Positions 43,991 through 54,788 of a DNA stretch of 64,000 bases are shown here, piece after piece. The notes beneath the pieces were generated by a model. It did not search any database, had not been told where the DNA came from, and saw only the letters and a list, made by a program, of their open reading frames with translations. The stretch is from the NCBI GenBank assembly GCA_033398695.1, contig CM065814.1, forward strand, positions 76,216,358 to 76,280,357, in the 5' to 3' direction. The stretch comes from Orobanche coerulescens. Its lineage: Eukaryota > Streptophyta > Magnoliopsida > Lamiales > Orobanchaceae. The translations under genes and the position numbers were made by a program. Position 1 is the first letter of the stretch; each line of letters begins with the position of its first letter.

Positions 43991-45701
43991 CATGTCTTGT
44001 CTTTCATTTTTGCACGAACCAAACTCGAATATCCTCTCTAGAAATCGATCCTCTGCCTTCTTAAGTCGATCTTAGCCCCTTCCATCTTATCTTGGAGCTT
44101 CATAACTTGGGTTGGAGCCTAGAAGATTGAAGATTGAAGTGTGTTCTTGAAGTCATTGGAGTTTGTTCTTCATTTCCAAGAGGTTGGTTATCGAAACTTA
44201 TGTTAATTCCATGATAATGATGATGCTAGTGATGATTATTTCATATGATGTTAAATTAATAAAGTCTAGCATGTTGATTATTAATATTATGAACAATTAG
44301 TAAAGAACATGATGATGTTATTGTTAACTACTTCTTGAATTGTTGGATTGTTTTAAGATAACACAACTATCATTGACTATTTTGAAAATATGATAAGGAA
44401 CCTGATGATTATAACTGATAATTAAGCACGTTCTTAATGCTTATAGATTTTTAGATGATACTGTAAAGGTTTATCTAATTCAACGAAGGATGATAATGAC
44501 TTATGAGATAACCCTTATGATTTTGATATACTCGAGATAAACCTGATGAACTGATGAAAGTATGATTGTCCAGAACACCATGATCGAATGTAGATAATGT
44601 TCTTAAGGGGATTATGATGATATAAGATGATAAGGAGATAATTAATTGGAGTTGTTCTTGATAAAATCTTATTCAATGTAATAACAAGAGTGTTAAAGAA
44701 TATCTTAAGTATGATAATCCTATCATAGAAATGATTTGAGGGAATTAAAGTTCATGAATTAGGACTTTAATGTCTATTGGGATAGTTGAACCATTTGGTT
44801 GAATTGCGGATGTCATTTCCTATGAAATTCGATATCGGTTTTGTGTGAATATGTTGTTGAATGAGATTTCATTTTCATTCAAGGTTGCTTGTTCGAGTGT
44901 TGTTAGTCTAGGGCACCGTCCGTTCGTTCATTCGAAGAAGGATTATTTTCGTCCCCATATTGAAGCAAGTTATCTTGACTGGTTATAATGATGATTGAAT
45001 TCTTGTGAACGTTATACATTTCTTGTATATGTAATGCTTTATGAATATGTGATTCATAATATGGTATTATAGTCGATCGTGTTTATCGTTTCATTATGGG
45101 ACTGTATTCCGAAGTTCACCATGTTAGATATTGTTGGTCTCGTTGATCGTTGTTGTCATTTCAATGAGTTTCTTGACTCTTGGTTAGATGTGTGATTCAG
45201 TGAGTTTCGTGGTCATGTTGTATCGTGACATATATAATGTGTGCCGATTGGGTATGTGTAGAATTTTTAGCCAGGCACATATGGTCATGCGTTGATGTTT
45301 CTGTATTGGATTGTGCACACGAGACGTAGTTTGTGAGGCTAATTAGGTACATTGTCCCACGTATATCCTGGATTCCGTATGTGGGGTGGACATGTGCACG
45401 GACACATTTCTGGATCGGGCATACTGTGAGATATATTGATTGGTCGTTCATATTGCATATATGATTGGGTATATCCGACGATTTGCGACTAGTTGTTCAT
45501 ATGCTCGAGGGGTATGTTCAATAGTTCGGTTGTTTTCTTGAGATCTAGTATATATGAATTGTATAATGTCCTCAGAATTATTATTATTTATATCTGACCC
45601 TGTGATTTTGGGCGAAACACTAGTGTTGTAATTTAGGTCGAGGCAAGGCCAAGGTACGGGTAGGGCATGGTGACGGCGTAGGGTTTAAAAGATACTAATT
45701 C

Positions 45702-45714
45702 GGGGGGGGGGGGG
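45702..45714. repeat. G13 homopolymer
   Basis: Thirteen G in a row in the late part of the gypsy3 LTR. Confidence 0.9.
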
Positions 45715-46027
45715 CAAGTCTTTTGTTGTTCAGTTATGCTTAAACCATGTAATTTTTACTTTTCCGTTTTATATAACTCTTGTCGGTTGTACTATTTATT
45801 TTGAGTATATTCCAAATTCACATGGTTTATACTGGTATTGGATCCTGCGTATTGTGAGATTCTTAGCCGTATGATGCATAAACTCCTAATCGGGGTAATG
45901 ATTATTACCTTGTGGTTTGGTATCGCAATTATGATATGACTGTTTTGTGTTTTGGTATCGCCTAGTGGGTCCCGGTGTGGGGTCCACAGCACTGTAACAG
46001 CCGCCATATTTGGGGTGTTACACAAGA

Positions 46028-46040
46028 TGGTATCAGAGAG
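46028..46040 (+). other. Primer-binding site of gypsy3
   Basis: TGGTATCAGAGAG, five bases after the LTR end; matches the initiator tRNA-Met site over 11 bases. Confidence 0.85.
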
Positions 46041-46417
46041 TCTTTTCTCCTTATGAGTCGTTGTGGATTGAACTAGTATCAAGAAACCTTCGCGTCATGT
46101 GTGACCTGTGCAAGTGCCTAACCCTACGAGCCAAATACGGTATGTTACTGTAACGCCCCCAAAATGAACCGGGATGCCACAGTGCCGTAGATCCCATGAG
46201 GGACCCACAAGGCAAGTTTTTGAAAATATTTTCTAAAATGTTTTATTAAACTGGTAATATACGGAAGTAATTAAGAAAGTATTCGTACAACCCAAAGTAC
46301 AAAAGAAAATAGTGTCCGTACATGGTTATTACACAACGTGGAATGTTCAAATTGATTTAAGAAATTAACAGGCCTTCTTCCAATACAGCTCATGCCTGGC
46401 CATAACCTTTGGGGGTG

Positions 46418-47507
46418 TCCTGCACAAATTCAACAAATTTACCTGGCACGACATGTCGTGCCAGTAGCCTAGGTCAGAAACAATCCAAACCAAACTCAAA
46501 GGTAAAATCTAATAATTTCAAGGAATAAAGTTATCACCGATTGTTCCATGTTATTCCTTTTATCAGCACATAAACTCCCAAGGTCACAACCAAGGGTCAC
46601 GGAAGTATCTACACAGGAATACACCGGACGTGGGTACCATTCAGGTTTTATCCCGCAACACGGTCCAACAAGAAAACTCCCAAGGCCGCGGCCAAGGGTC
46701 ACGGTAGTATCTACTCAGGAATACTCCGGACAAGATAATCGTAAGAGCACCATTCCACAATAGTAACATTTACTATGTCTGAAATTATAAGACGTAAAGT
46801 CAGAGCAAGATTCACTTGCCTCAAATCCGACGAGAGTTATTTCTTGACAAGGCAACGGCTTGAACGATCACACTTGGAAGTCCGACCTATTACATGTTTG
46901 TCGATTAACATCTTATGATAACAATGATGATCAACTACGTTCCTTCCCCTCCCGCCTGTTAGAACCCTACCCTAGTTGCTTATGATGTCGGAATCGAATT
47001 TCTCTGTTTCTAACCATAATGCATGCCATTAAATTCTTAGGTTCGACAACATTCTTTATAAATTATCCTTCCGCTAAACAATAGTGTTTTAACACAACAT
47101 TCCTACGTTAATTATAACCAACAATCACCGAGATTTCATCGTTGTCTTAATATGCAAGTCTAGAACGATTAATCCATCATCTTAACATGTTTCGGTATCT
47201 ATTCGACTAGAAATTGCTGGTAAGTTCATCAAGGATTTATTAACGGTTTTATTCAACATGTTAATACGGTTATACATGAAATCCTTCAAAGATGATTCCG
47301 AGAAGTTGGTGATTAGCAACATGATTATGAGTTCTATTATTATTCATTCCAACTTCTAGCTTCGATTAATATCGATTAACAATTGCGATAGTTATATACC
47401 GGTCCGATTATTACTGAGGGTTCTAAGCTACCCAAGGCATCCGAGGTTTACTATAACTTACTAAACAACACTGAAATAAGTTCAAGGTTGGATAAACTTA
47501 CCTTTAC
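46418..47507 (-). other. Candidate leader intron inside gypsy2 LTR
   Basis: On the minus strand AAAG/GTAAGTTTATCC (near 47508) is a near-perfect donor about 200 bp after the TATA box, and AATTTGTGCAG/GACACC (near 46418) is a good acceptor about 270 bp before the LTR end. The layout matches the candidate intron of gypsy1. Coordinates are within a few bases. The same sites occur in the 5' LTR (57875-60102). Confidence 0.45.
46570..46735 (-). repeat. Duplicated LTR module, gypsy2 left LTR
   Basis: Two copies of CTCCCAAGG.C.C..CCAAGGGTCACGG.AGTATCTAC.CAGGAATAC.CCGGAC, followed in the first copy by GTGGGTACCATTCAGGTTTT. It is nearly identical to the giant-LTR module at 5140-5335 although the rest of the two LTRs is much more diverged. 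Confidence 0.85.
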
Positions 47508-47709
47508 TGACAAAAGATGATGAAGAACGACGGTGGACGAAGGAGAACGAGAGGATAACACCTTCAAGACCTTCCTCGAAGCTTGATTAACGCGCTCTAT
47601 TACGATAGCACTTGAATTGGGAGGTTAGAATTGGTTCAAGGATGGTGGAGAGCAGTGTATATGAAAGAAGAATGATTTTTGGGACGGACGAAATGAAAGG
47701 CAAAGTGTT

Positions 47710-48048
47710 CTTTTATAAACTCAGATTGCCCTTACGTACGTTATGCCTGACGGTTTACGTACGTAAGGGACTTTACGTACATTATGGTAAAGAATTAACG
47801 TACGTAAGGAACTCGCTGGAACAATTTACACACATCGTTACGTGCGTAACGAAAGCGGGTTAACGTACGTAACACCTCGTTGACTTGCCTGTCGCAATCA
47901 CGCCGAAAGTTGGTCGGCATGCGTACTACCTGACGAAGATTCCTGTCCGAAGAGCGAAGACCGATGTTACATACGTAAGGGCCGATCTTTAACGTACGTA
48001 ATGACTCGGATATAGCGTACGTAATGACTCGGAGTATAACGTACGTAA
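47710..48048 (-). promoter_or_regulatory. Paired-palindrome block G with TATA box
   Basis: Starts: 47734/47757 (23), 47775/47798 (23), 47840/47863 (23) and the run 47969/47992/48015/48039 (23, 23, 24). Most are ACGTACGT; variants are ACGTACAT, ACGTGCGT, ACATACGT and GCGTACGT. On the minus strand the block lies upstream of TATAAAAG (47717-47710), with 16 bp between TATA and the nearest palindrome. Confidence 0.9.
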
Positions 48049-48373
48049 GGACCAATTTTGTTTACTAAATTATTATCACATTAATTTCTTATGACACGAC
48101 TCCCTCTCCATGTCGTCTGGAAATCTCTCGGGGAACAAGACGTTGGCCACCGTCATATTCCCACCGATAATTACCTAACGACATCAAGGTATGTCACTGA
48201 AAGTTCGTCAATCATCACACCATCACAATACACGAATAACAGATGCGAAAAATACAGTACAACCATATTATACAAAATATGTTTTATCGCAATGGAGTAC
48301 ATTTATTTATCAAATAGAAGAAATGGACGTGAGCGCCCAAAGTGAAAAAGCATGTAATACTGGTGGTATTACA

Positions 48374-48390
48374 TACCACCCCCCTTAAAA
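48374..48390 (-). other. Polypurine tract of gypsy2
   Basis: The minus strand reads TTTTAAGGGGGGTGGTA directly before the 3' LTR start TGTAATACC. Confidence 0.85.
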
Positions 48391-48406
48391 TAGTTTCGTC
48401 CCGAAA

Positions 48407-51373
48407 CTAAGAAAATAACTCGGGATGATTCTCTCTCATGCTTGCCTCGGTCTCCCAAGTCGCTTCTTCCGTACCGTGGTGCGACCACTGAACTGTAACA
48501 AGGGGTATGTCCTTGTTCCTTAGTGTCTTTACGCATCGATCCAAAATCGCTGTTGGAACTTCCCTAAAGGTAGCATCATTGGAAATCTCTACTTCCTCGA
48601 AGTTGATCTTGTGGCTAGGATCGTACACGTACTTTCTTAGCTGGGAGACGTGGAAGACATTATGCACTCCGTCGAACGATGGTGGTAATGCTATCCGATA
48701 AGCGAGTCTACCGACTCGGTCCAGTATTTCGAACGGGCCAATAAACCTCGGGCTTAGCTTGCCCTTCTGGCCGAAGCGTCGAATGCCCCGCATTGGCGAT
48801 ACTTTAACCCAAACATGATCCCCAACCATAAATTCCAACGGTCGCTGCCGGTCCGTAGCATAAGACCTTTGGTGACTCTGCGCTGCCAACATGTGTTTTC
48901 GAACAATGGATATCTTCTTAATAGATTCCTGGATTAGATCCAACTCGGTGGCGACGACATTGGATGCATCGTCCCAACATAGGGGAGACTTGCACCTTCT
49001 ACCATACAAGGCCTCAAAGGGGGCCATGCCTATGCTTTCATGCCAGCTATTGTTGTACGAAAATTCCGCTAAACAAAGGTGTTTAGCCCAGTCTTTGCCC
49101 CAATCGAGTACACATGCTCTCAACATATCTTCCAGGGTCTGTATGGTGCGTTTTGTTTGTCCATCCGTTTGAGGGTGATAGGCAGTGCTGAAATGCAGTT
49201 GAGTACCCATGGCCTGGTGGACAGCCTTCCAGAAGCGGGACACATATCTAGTGTCTCTATCCGAAATAATCCCCGAGGGAATGCCATGTAATATCATGAT
49301 TTCCCGAACAAAGATGGTGACCAGCTGTTCTGTTCCGATGGCATCCTGAATTGGAATGAAGTGTGCCGACTTTGTCAGTCGGTCTACAATAACCCATATC
49401 GTGTCCTTTCCCCCCGCCGTCACTGGTAACTTGGTGACAAAGTCCATTGATAAGCTCTCCCATTTCCATTCCGGAATGGGTAAGGGCTGCATGATTCCGG
49501 CCCGTCTACGGTGTTCAATCTTCACCTGTTGACATATCATACATCGAGCGACAAACCTTGCTACCTCTTGCTTCATAGTCTTCCACCAGAAACTCTTTCG
49601 CAGGTCTTTGTACATTTTGCTCGCCCCGGGATGTATCGAATAGGGAGTAGAATAAGCTTCCTTGAGTATAGTTTGCTTAAGCTCGTCATTAGGTGGAATG
49701 CAAATCCTGTTCCTAAATCTAACTAAGCCCCCTTGGATCCTGTAGTCTGAAATAATTCCCCCTTCGGCCTTTGCACCGATCGCACGAAGTTCTGGATCCT
49801 CCATCTGTGCTAGGCGTATCTCGTCCAGCAGAGACGAGTGAATATCAATCGAGCACAACTGTCCCTGGCGGTGTTGTATCCACACTTCAATGTCATTTCT
49901 CCTGAGATCTTGCTGCAATTCCAGCTGTACTGTCAAACCAGATAGTGTCACCTCCTGCGCAGTTTTCCGACTCAGTGCGTCTGCTACGACGTTGGTTTTT
50001 CCAGGGTGATATAGAATCACTACATCGTAATCCTTGATTAACTCTAGCCAACGTCTCAATCTTATATTTAACTCTTTCTGAGTGAAAATATAATTTAAAC
50101 TCTCGTGGTCCGTAAAGATCTTGCAGGTAACCCCATACAGGTAATGTCTCCAAATCTTGAGAGCGTGGACCACTGCAGCTAGTTCCAAGTCATGAGTCGG
50201 GTAGTTCACCTCATAAGATTTAAGTTGTCGAGAGGCGTAAGCGATAACCCTGTCGTTTTGCGTAAACACACATCCCAGCCCGTGCTTAGACGCATCGGTG
50301 CATATTACGAATCCCTCCGTACCCTGCGGTAGTACCAACACTGGGACGGTAGTAAGCTTTCTTTTTAGCTTGTCGAAACTCTCCTGACAATCTGTTGTCC
50401 AGACAAACTTGGTGTTCTTCCTAAGCAGATTTGTTAATGGTTGAGCGATACAGGAGAAGGCCTCGACGAACCGTCGATAATAATCTGCCAACCCCAGGAA
50501 ACTTCTCACCTCTTTGATGTTTCTAGGTGGTTCCCAACTCATAACTGTCTCGATCTTCTGGGGGTCTACTTTAACGCCTTCTGCTGAAATCACATGTCCC
50601 AAAAAGGTTACCTCTGGCATCCAGAACTCGCATTTAGAAAGTTTAGCATACAGTTGATGTTGCCTTAAGACGCTCAACACCTGCCTCAAGTGTTCCTCAT
50701 GCTCCCATCGACTTCGGGAATAAATTAAAATATCGTCGATGAAAACCACCACACACTTATCGAGAAACTCTGTCAGAACCCTGTTCATCAATTCCATAAA
50801 AATGGCTGGAGCATTAGTCAAGCCAAACGACTCCGCCATGTACTCGTAGTGTTCATATCTCGATCGAAATGCGGTCTTAGGAATATCCTCCTCTCGAATT
50901 CTCAATTGGTGATATCCCGAACGTAAGTCGATCGTTGAAAACACAGTCGCTCCTTGCAGTTGGTCCAGTAAATCATCAATCCTTGGAAGTGGGTAACGGT
51001 TCTTAATAGTGACCTTATTAAGTTCCCTGTAATCGATACACGGGTGCAGAGAGCTGTCCTTTTTCTTCACAAAAAGAACTGGCGCACCCCATGGCGAAGT
51101 ACTTGGACGAATGAGCCCCTTCCTTAGCAATTCTTCGAGTTGTGACTTTAGTTCCTTCATTTCGGCTGGTGCCATCCTGTATGGTGCCTTGGAGATAGGC
51201 GTCGTTCCGGGCTCAAGTTCAATTGAGAGATCGACCTCCCTTCGTGGTGGCAATCCAGGTAGTTCATCGGGGAATACATCCGGAAATTCGTTCACTACAG
51301 GAATGTTAGCAACCGACAGTTGTGACGTGTCCTCCTGAAGAATATAACACCAGAAATACGTTCCTAGATCATC
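48407..51373 (-). CDS. Gypsy2 pol: RT, RNase H, integrase, chromodomain-like tail
   Basis: An open frame of almost 1,000 codons. Extension past 51378 to an apparent start at 51478 reads only nested-element LTR, so that start is spurious; the true upstream part is at 55977 and beyond. [16 protein letters not shown] and [11 protein letters not shown] keep the three Asp, but the usual block before FGLTNAPA is altered (YEYMAES). RNase [27 protein letters not shown] and [11 protein letters not shown]. Integrase: [18 protein letters not shown] and CMICQQVK, then [19 protein letters not shown] and [11 protein letters not shown]. In the last, the catalytic Glu (present as SERTIQ in gypsy1) is Lys, so strand transfer should fail. 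The tail ([20 protein letters not shown]) is chromodomain-like. Confidence 0.92.
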   Translation of the reverse strand, partial: DDLGTYFWCYILQEDTSQLSVANIPVVNEFPDVFPDELPGLPPRREVDLSIELEPGTTPISKAPYRMAPAEMKELKSQLEELLRKGLIRPSTSPWGAPVLFVKKKDSSLHPCIDYRELNKVTIKNRYPLPRIDDLLDQLQGATVFSTIDLRSGYHQLRIREEDIPKTAFRSRYEHYEYMAESFGLTNAPAIFMELMNRVLTEFLDKCVVVFIDDILIYSRSRWEHEEHLRQVLSVLRQHQLYAKLSKCEFWMPEVTFLGHVISAEGVKVDPQKIETVMSWEPPRNIKEVRSFLGLADYYRRFVEAFSCIAQPLTNLLRKNTKFVWTTDCQESFDKLKRKLTTVPVLVLPQGTEGFVICTDASKHGLGCVFTQNDRVIAYASRQLKSYEVNYPTHDLELAAVVHALKIWRHYLYGVTCKIFTDHESLNYIFTQKELNIRLRRWLELIKDYDVVILYHPGKTNVVADALSRKTAQEVTLSGLTVQLELQQDLRRNDIEVWIQHRQGQLCSIDIHSSLLDEIRLAQMEDPELRAIGAKAEGGIISDYRIQGGLVRFRNRICIPPNDELKQTILKEAYSTPYSIHPGASKMYKDLRKSFWWKTMKQEVARFVARCMICQQVKIEHRRRAGIMQPLPIPEWKWESLSMDFVTKLPVTAGGKDTIWVIVDRLTKSAHFIPIQDAIGTEQLVTIFVREIMILHGIPSGIISDRDTRYVSRFWKAVHQAMGTQLHFSTAYHPQTDGQTKRTIQTLEDMLRACVLDWGKDWAKHLCLAEFSYNNSWHESIGMAPFEALYGRRCKSPLCWDDASNVVATELDLIQESIKKISIVRKHMLAAQSHQRSYATDRQRPLEFMVGDHVWVKVSPMRGIRRFGQKGKLSPRFIGPFEILDRVGRLAYRIALPPSFDGVHNVFHVSQLRKYVYDPSHKINFEEVEISNDATFREVPTAILDRCVKTLRNKDIPLVTVQWSHHGTEEATWETEASMRENHPELFS

Positions 51374-51378
51374 ATGAG

Positions 51379-52562
51379 TGTTGTTGCCCAAAATATTTAT
51401 CCGAAGATTAATACTGCTGGAAGACGGACAACAAACAACAATTGCGGGAGCACTTCCGAGAGAAGATAAATAATACAAGATTTGCCGGGTTTGTTAGGCC
51501 CGGGCTTGAATGCTCTCGCGAGATGTTATTAATACAAATATTCGTGGATACAAGTATTAATGAGAGAAATCTAAATACAATGAGTGTAAAAAGACTCTGT
51601 TAATCCGGCTCTTGAGCGAAGCTTGGTGTTCTTCGTCCCGCCGATAATCTGCTCGAGGAGAAAAGGCCGGGAGAAGTAAGACCGAAAGAAAGTTGTTGCC
51701 AAGAGTTGGAGATTAGCCAAGTGCTTGATGTTTGCTTCTGTATAGTGTGTTTGAATCGCAATATTGCTGAAGAAGTGTCCAAGTGCAGGGCGCCTTGTTT
51801 ATATAGGGGCAGCCGGGTCCTGTCCTGTAGTGGCCGATCGCCTGCCGGCCATTATAATAATCTGCCGATCGCCTGCCGGCCAATATAATAATGTGCCGAC
51901 CGCCTGCCGGCCAATATTATAATGGGGCGATTTCCTGGGCTGTTGGGCTAAAGTCCAAGGAAGATCTTGTCATCGGGCTAAAGTCGAGGAAGAGGTGGCA
52001 CGGCAGGCGGTCCAATAAGGAGCCATCACGTGTCCGGAGTCAGTCAACATGTGGCCCTACTGACAAGCTTTCGGCGGCCTGTCGGCTGGTGGAGGGAATC
52101 TGTCAGGCTTTGGTCAATGGCCCGAGATTTGCGGATCTTGTCTCGGCCCTTGCACGTGGTGCCAGTCTTGAGGCTCGGCCTTCGCCGACTGGGTGTCCGT
52201 CGATGGTGATCGACATGAGCGGTCGTCTCTAGCTGATCATCCGAGGTCGTCATCGGCCAGTGGATGGAGGTCGCCAATGGTCGGTCAGCAAGGGTAGGTC
52301 GCCGAGTACCGAGAGGAGATCGGCCATTCGTAGGTCGCCAGGGTCGATCGCCGAGTACCGAGAGGCGATCGTCTTGAGGTCGATCGCTCGATACCGGGAC
52401 TTGTCCTGGGGCCTTCGGTCGGTCGATGTAGCTCGTCCGCTGGGCTACGGCTCGGTCGCCAGGCCGCTGATCGGCAGATCTGACTTGGTTGATCGGCAGC
52501 AAGTCGGTCGCCTGTCCTCTTAGGCGATTGCCGGTTGGAAGGTGTTAATTCTTGACACAACA
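51379..52562 (-). mobile_element. 3' LTR of gag-only element
   Basis: The left copy. It holds a 31-bp triple repeat (51833-51925) and a second repeat of GTCGCCGAGTACCGAGAGG (about 52287 and 52341). Differences from the right copy are concentrated around 51970-52090. Confidence 0.93.
51833..51925 (-). repeat. Three 31-bp repeats in gag-only LTR
   Basis: Units start at 51833, 51864 and 51895 and contain GCCGATCGCCTGCCGGCCAA or a near variant followed by TATAATAAT. The right LTR has the same three at 55242, 55273 and 55304. Each unit pairs a GC-rich palindrome (GCCGGC) with an AT-rich half. Confidence 0.9.
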
Positions 52563-52580
52563 ATTGCCCCCCAGCTTGCT
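52563..52580 (-). other. Polypurine tract of gag-only element
   Basis: The minus strand reads AGCTGGGGGGCAAT directly before the LTR start TGTTGTGTC. Confidence 0.8.
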
Positions 52581-53382
52581 CCTATGTTGAAGACATGGGG
52601 CGAGGTGGTTCTTGCCGGTGATCATGTATGGATGAGGACGGGCGATCTGAGCTGACTTAGGACTCGGACTTGGGCTATCATGGTCGATTGGCTTAGCTAT
52701 CTTTCGGCCTCGTACCTGCAAAAAACAACATTGGCCGATCCCCCACGGAAACTTGGTGGTTTCGCTTTGTTTGAGGAATCGTGCACAGTCGCGGAGATCG
52801 ATGGACCGACCCCATGACCGTGTCTTGGTGCACGTAGACAATGAGTGCCTCGTGACTCACTTTATTATGAGGGTCCTCTGTTAGGCTGCGCCTCGCCTTG
52901 TTTTTAAACGAAAGGCGTGCGGTCTCGGTCTAGAGGAGTCCTTGCGCGGGGCAGCGTCGGATGAATCAACTCCACGCCCGCGGCTTGTTAGCTCTGCTTC
53001 CACCTCGGCCAGCCATGGAGATGGCCGACCTCGACGGTGTACGTTGAGACGGGGTTGTGGAATGAGTCCACTGATTAATGTTGGAGGGCCCTCCGACTAC
53101 GCTGGCCTCGTATTTAAATGAAGGCGGGCGATCTCGGCCAAAAGGGACCTTGCATGACCGAAGCAGCCCATCGATCGCCAGGCCATGGCTTTATGATGCG
53201 CGGTGGGCGATCTTATGCCTTAGTCCGTCATGTTATATGTTGGGTGTAGATGGCGATCGTGTCCACCGGGTTCTTGATGATGTTGCGATCTGGCCGGAAG
53301 ATCGCGATCGTCGCTCGGCCGATCGCTTTATTCGTAGGTCGAAATTGGCGATCGGGCGGCTAGTCACTCATGTTAGAATGGA
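52581..53382 (-). other. Non-coding part of gag-only element
   Basis: GC-rich sequence between the gag-like gene and the PPT. It has no supported ORF, where pol would be in an autonomous element. Words GCCTCG and GGCGATC recur. No RT or integrase motif was found in any frame. Confidence 0.7.
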
Positions 53383-54661
53383 TCAGGCGGGATCGAGTCC
53401 TCCGGCTCCCAGGTAGTAGCGATCGGGAGGCCCGGAGGTCGTCGCGCGGGTGCCGATCGTTCTACTCCTAGGCCAAGAAGAAGCCTTTGCTGGACAGAAA
53501 TCTGCGGCTCGCCCTAAGGCTGTGTAGGTCGTCGGTAGGGTCTTCGTGAGATGCCTGAACATAGGCGAGAAGCCCTGAAAACCTCCTAGGACCGCGTAGA
53601 GGGCGGTCTCATCGCTTACGGGCTCGCCGTTGAGGATGATCATGTCAACCCGGTCGATGTAGTCCGAGTCGGACTCCTGTTTTCCTTGCCTGATCCGCCA
53701 CATGCGATGGGGACCTTCTGGCCGAGCGGCCCTGGTGGCGAAGTATTCCGTGAAGACGTGCGCCAGCTCGTTAAAGGAGCCTATGGACCGAGGTGGCAAT
53801 GAGGTGTACCACCGGTGGGCGAGGTCGTCTAGTGTCAGAGGGAACATTCGGCAACGGGTCGCGTCCGATGCCCCACACCCGGTCATGTAGATGTTGAACT
53901 TGTGAAGGTGTGTTTGGGGGTCCGATCGCCCCTGGTACACGGGTGTCTGAGGAGGAGCGATACTGTGCTGCACCGGGGCGAGCTCGATGTCGATCGCGAG
54001 CGGCTCGCTCGGCGCGGCGTCTTGGTGGCGCCGCCCGGATTGCGGAGCGCCTTCATGTCGTTGAGTTGACGTTGCATCGCGGCAATCGCGCGCGGCTCGC
54101 TTGCGGATCGGCTTTGGGAGCGAGGCCGAGGCGATCGTGTACCGACCTCCGACCCGCCGCCGACCTCGGGAATTTGGCGAGCCGGAGACAGCGGCTGGAT
54201 CGCCTTGTGGGAGCCGGGTAGGCCGAGCTCCTGGTGACGGACACCAACTCCGTCGTCTCGTAGCCGGGCCGGGTGCCCGGTCGCCGGGTCGGAGTCCGCC
54301 TGTGCGATCGAAGACGAGACGTGCCCGAGCGCCTCTTCTTGCGGGCGAGAGCCTCCTGGCGCTTGTTCGGCCAGTAGTGCCTTAAACTTCCGCTTGATCT
54401 TCCGGCGGGAGACCGAGGGGGTGATAGCTGGAGGCGCGTCGAGTGCACTCTGTCGCTCCTGAAGGACGGCCAGGGCCCCTTCGATCTGTTCCTTGGTTCG
54501 GAACCGATCGAGCGAGAGGCTCGGGCCGCCTTCCCGGGACGTGGTCGAGCGCCTCCGGCCGCGGCGGCTACCTTCCACCATCGGCTGCGGCTCGGACAGG
54601 CACGGAACAGGGTCTGGCCGGCTGGCCAGCGGCTTTCTTCGACGCGGATGCGGAAGACATG
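53383..54661 (-). pseudogene. gag of gag-only element, frameshifted
   Basis: The frame begins at ATG 54661 (MSSASASKKAAGQPARP) with an early shift, continues in 54581-53883 (basic, Arg/Ser-rich, MVEGSRRGRRRSTTS) and shifts again near 53970-54000 into 53973-53383. The last part has the typical gag capsid region: DPQTHLHKFNIYMTGCGASD, MFPLTLDDLAHRWYTSLPPR and SIGSFNELAHVFTEYF. No zinc knuckle or protease follows. The structural protein would need to enter particles with another element's enzymes; with the shifts even this copy is inactive. Confidence 0.85.
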
Positions 54662-54767
54662 ATTTCTGAAGGATTTCTTTGAAGTGCAGTGAGTGTCACT
54701 TCAAGTATCTGCCCCGAGAACAGTGAGTGTTCTTCGGGACGGTAGGTATAAAAAATTGAGGGTTGGA

Positions 54768-54787
54768 TCCCCTTCCTCTAGCGCCAA
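54768..54787 (-). other. Putative primer-binding site of gag-only element
   Basis: The minus strand just inside the 5' LTR reads TTGGCGCTAGAGGAAGGGG. This differs from the tRNA-Met sites of all other elements here; the TGGCGC start is of a kind found in other gypsy lineages. I do not assign the tRNA. Confidence 0.6.
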
Positions 54788-54788
54788 T

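Larger units (their letters stand above)
43596..46022 (+). mobile_element. 5' LTR of gypsy3
   Basis: The end GGGGTGTTACA at 46022 is fixed by the primer-binding site. The start TGTTTAACACAC at 43596 is chosen because copia coding sequence stops there; the 3' LTR to confirm it is outside. It contains palindrome block F just before TATAAATA (43983-43990), a GT run at 43853-43865, a G13 run at 45702-45714 and mostly AT-rich sequence otherwise. Confidence 0.75.
46149..48373 (-). mobile_element. 3' LTR of gypsy2
   Basis: 2,225 bp. The minus strand starts TGTAATACCACC and ends GGGGGCGTTACA. Order in element sense: U3 with block G, TATAAAAG (47717-47710), leader, strong donor AAAG/GTAAGTTT (near 47508), AT-rich stretch, double module (46735-46570), acceptor TTTGTGCAG/GAC (near 46418) and U5. 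Confidence 0.95.

Noticed and set aside
47612..48055. Short ORFs rich in YVR residues in gypsy2 LTR
   Set aside because: They are translations of the ACGTACGT block; coding potential is not supported.
51379..51478. N-terminal 33 residues of the apparent gypsy2 pol ORF
   Set aside because: This stretch is LTR sequence of the nested gag-only element that happens to be open; the real pol N-terminus continues on the far side of the insertion.
53910..54448. Overlapping GC-rich ORFs on both strands as a host exon
   Set aside because: The region lies inside an LTR element with target duplications; high GC makes stops rare. Only the gag frame has domain support.
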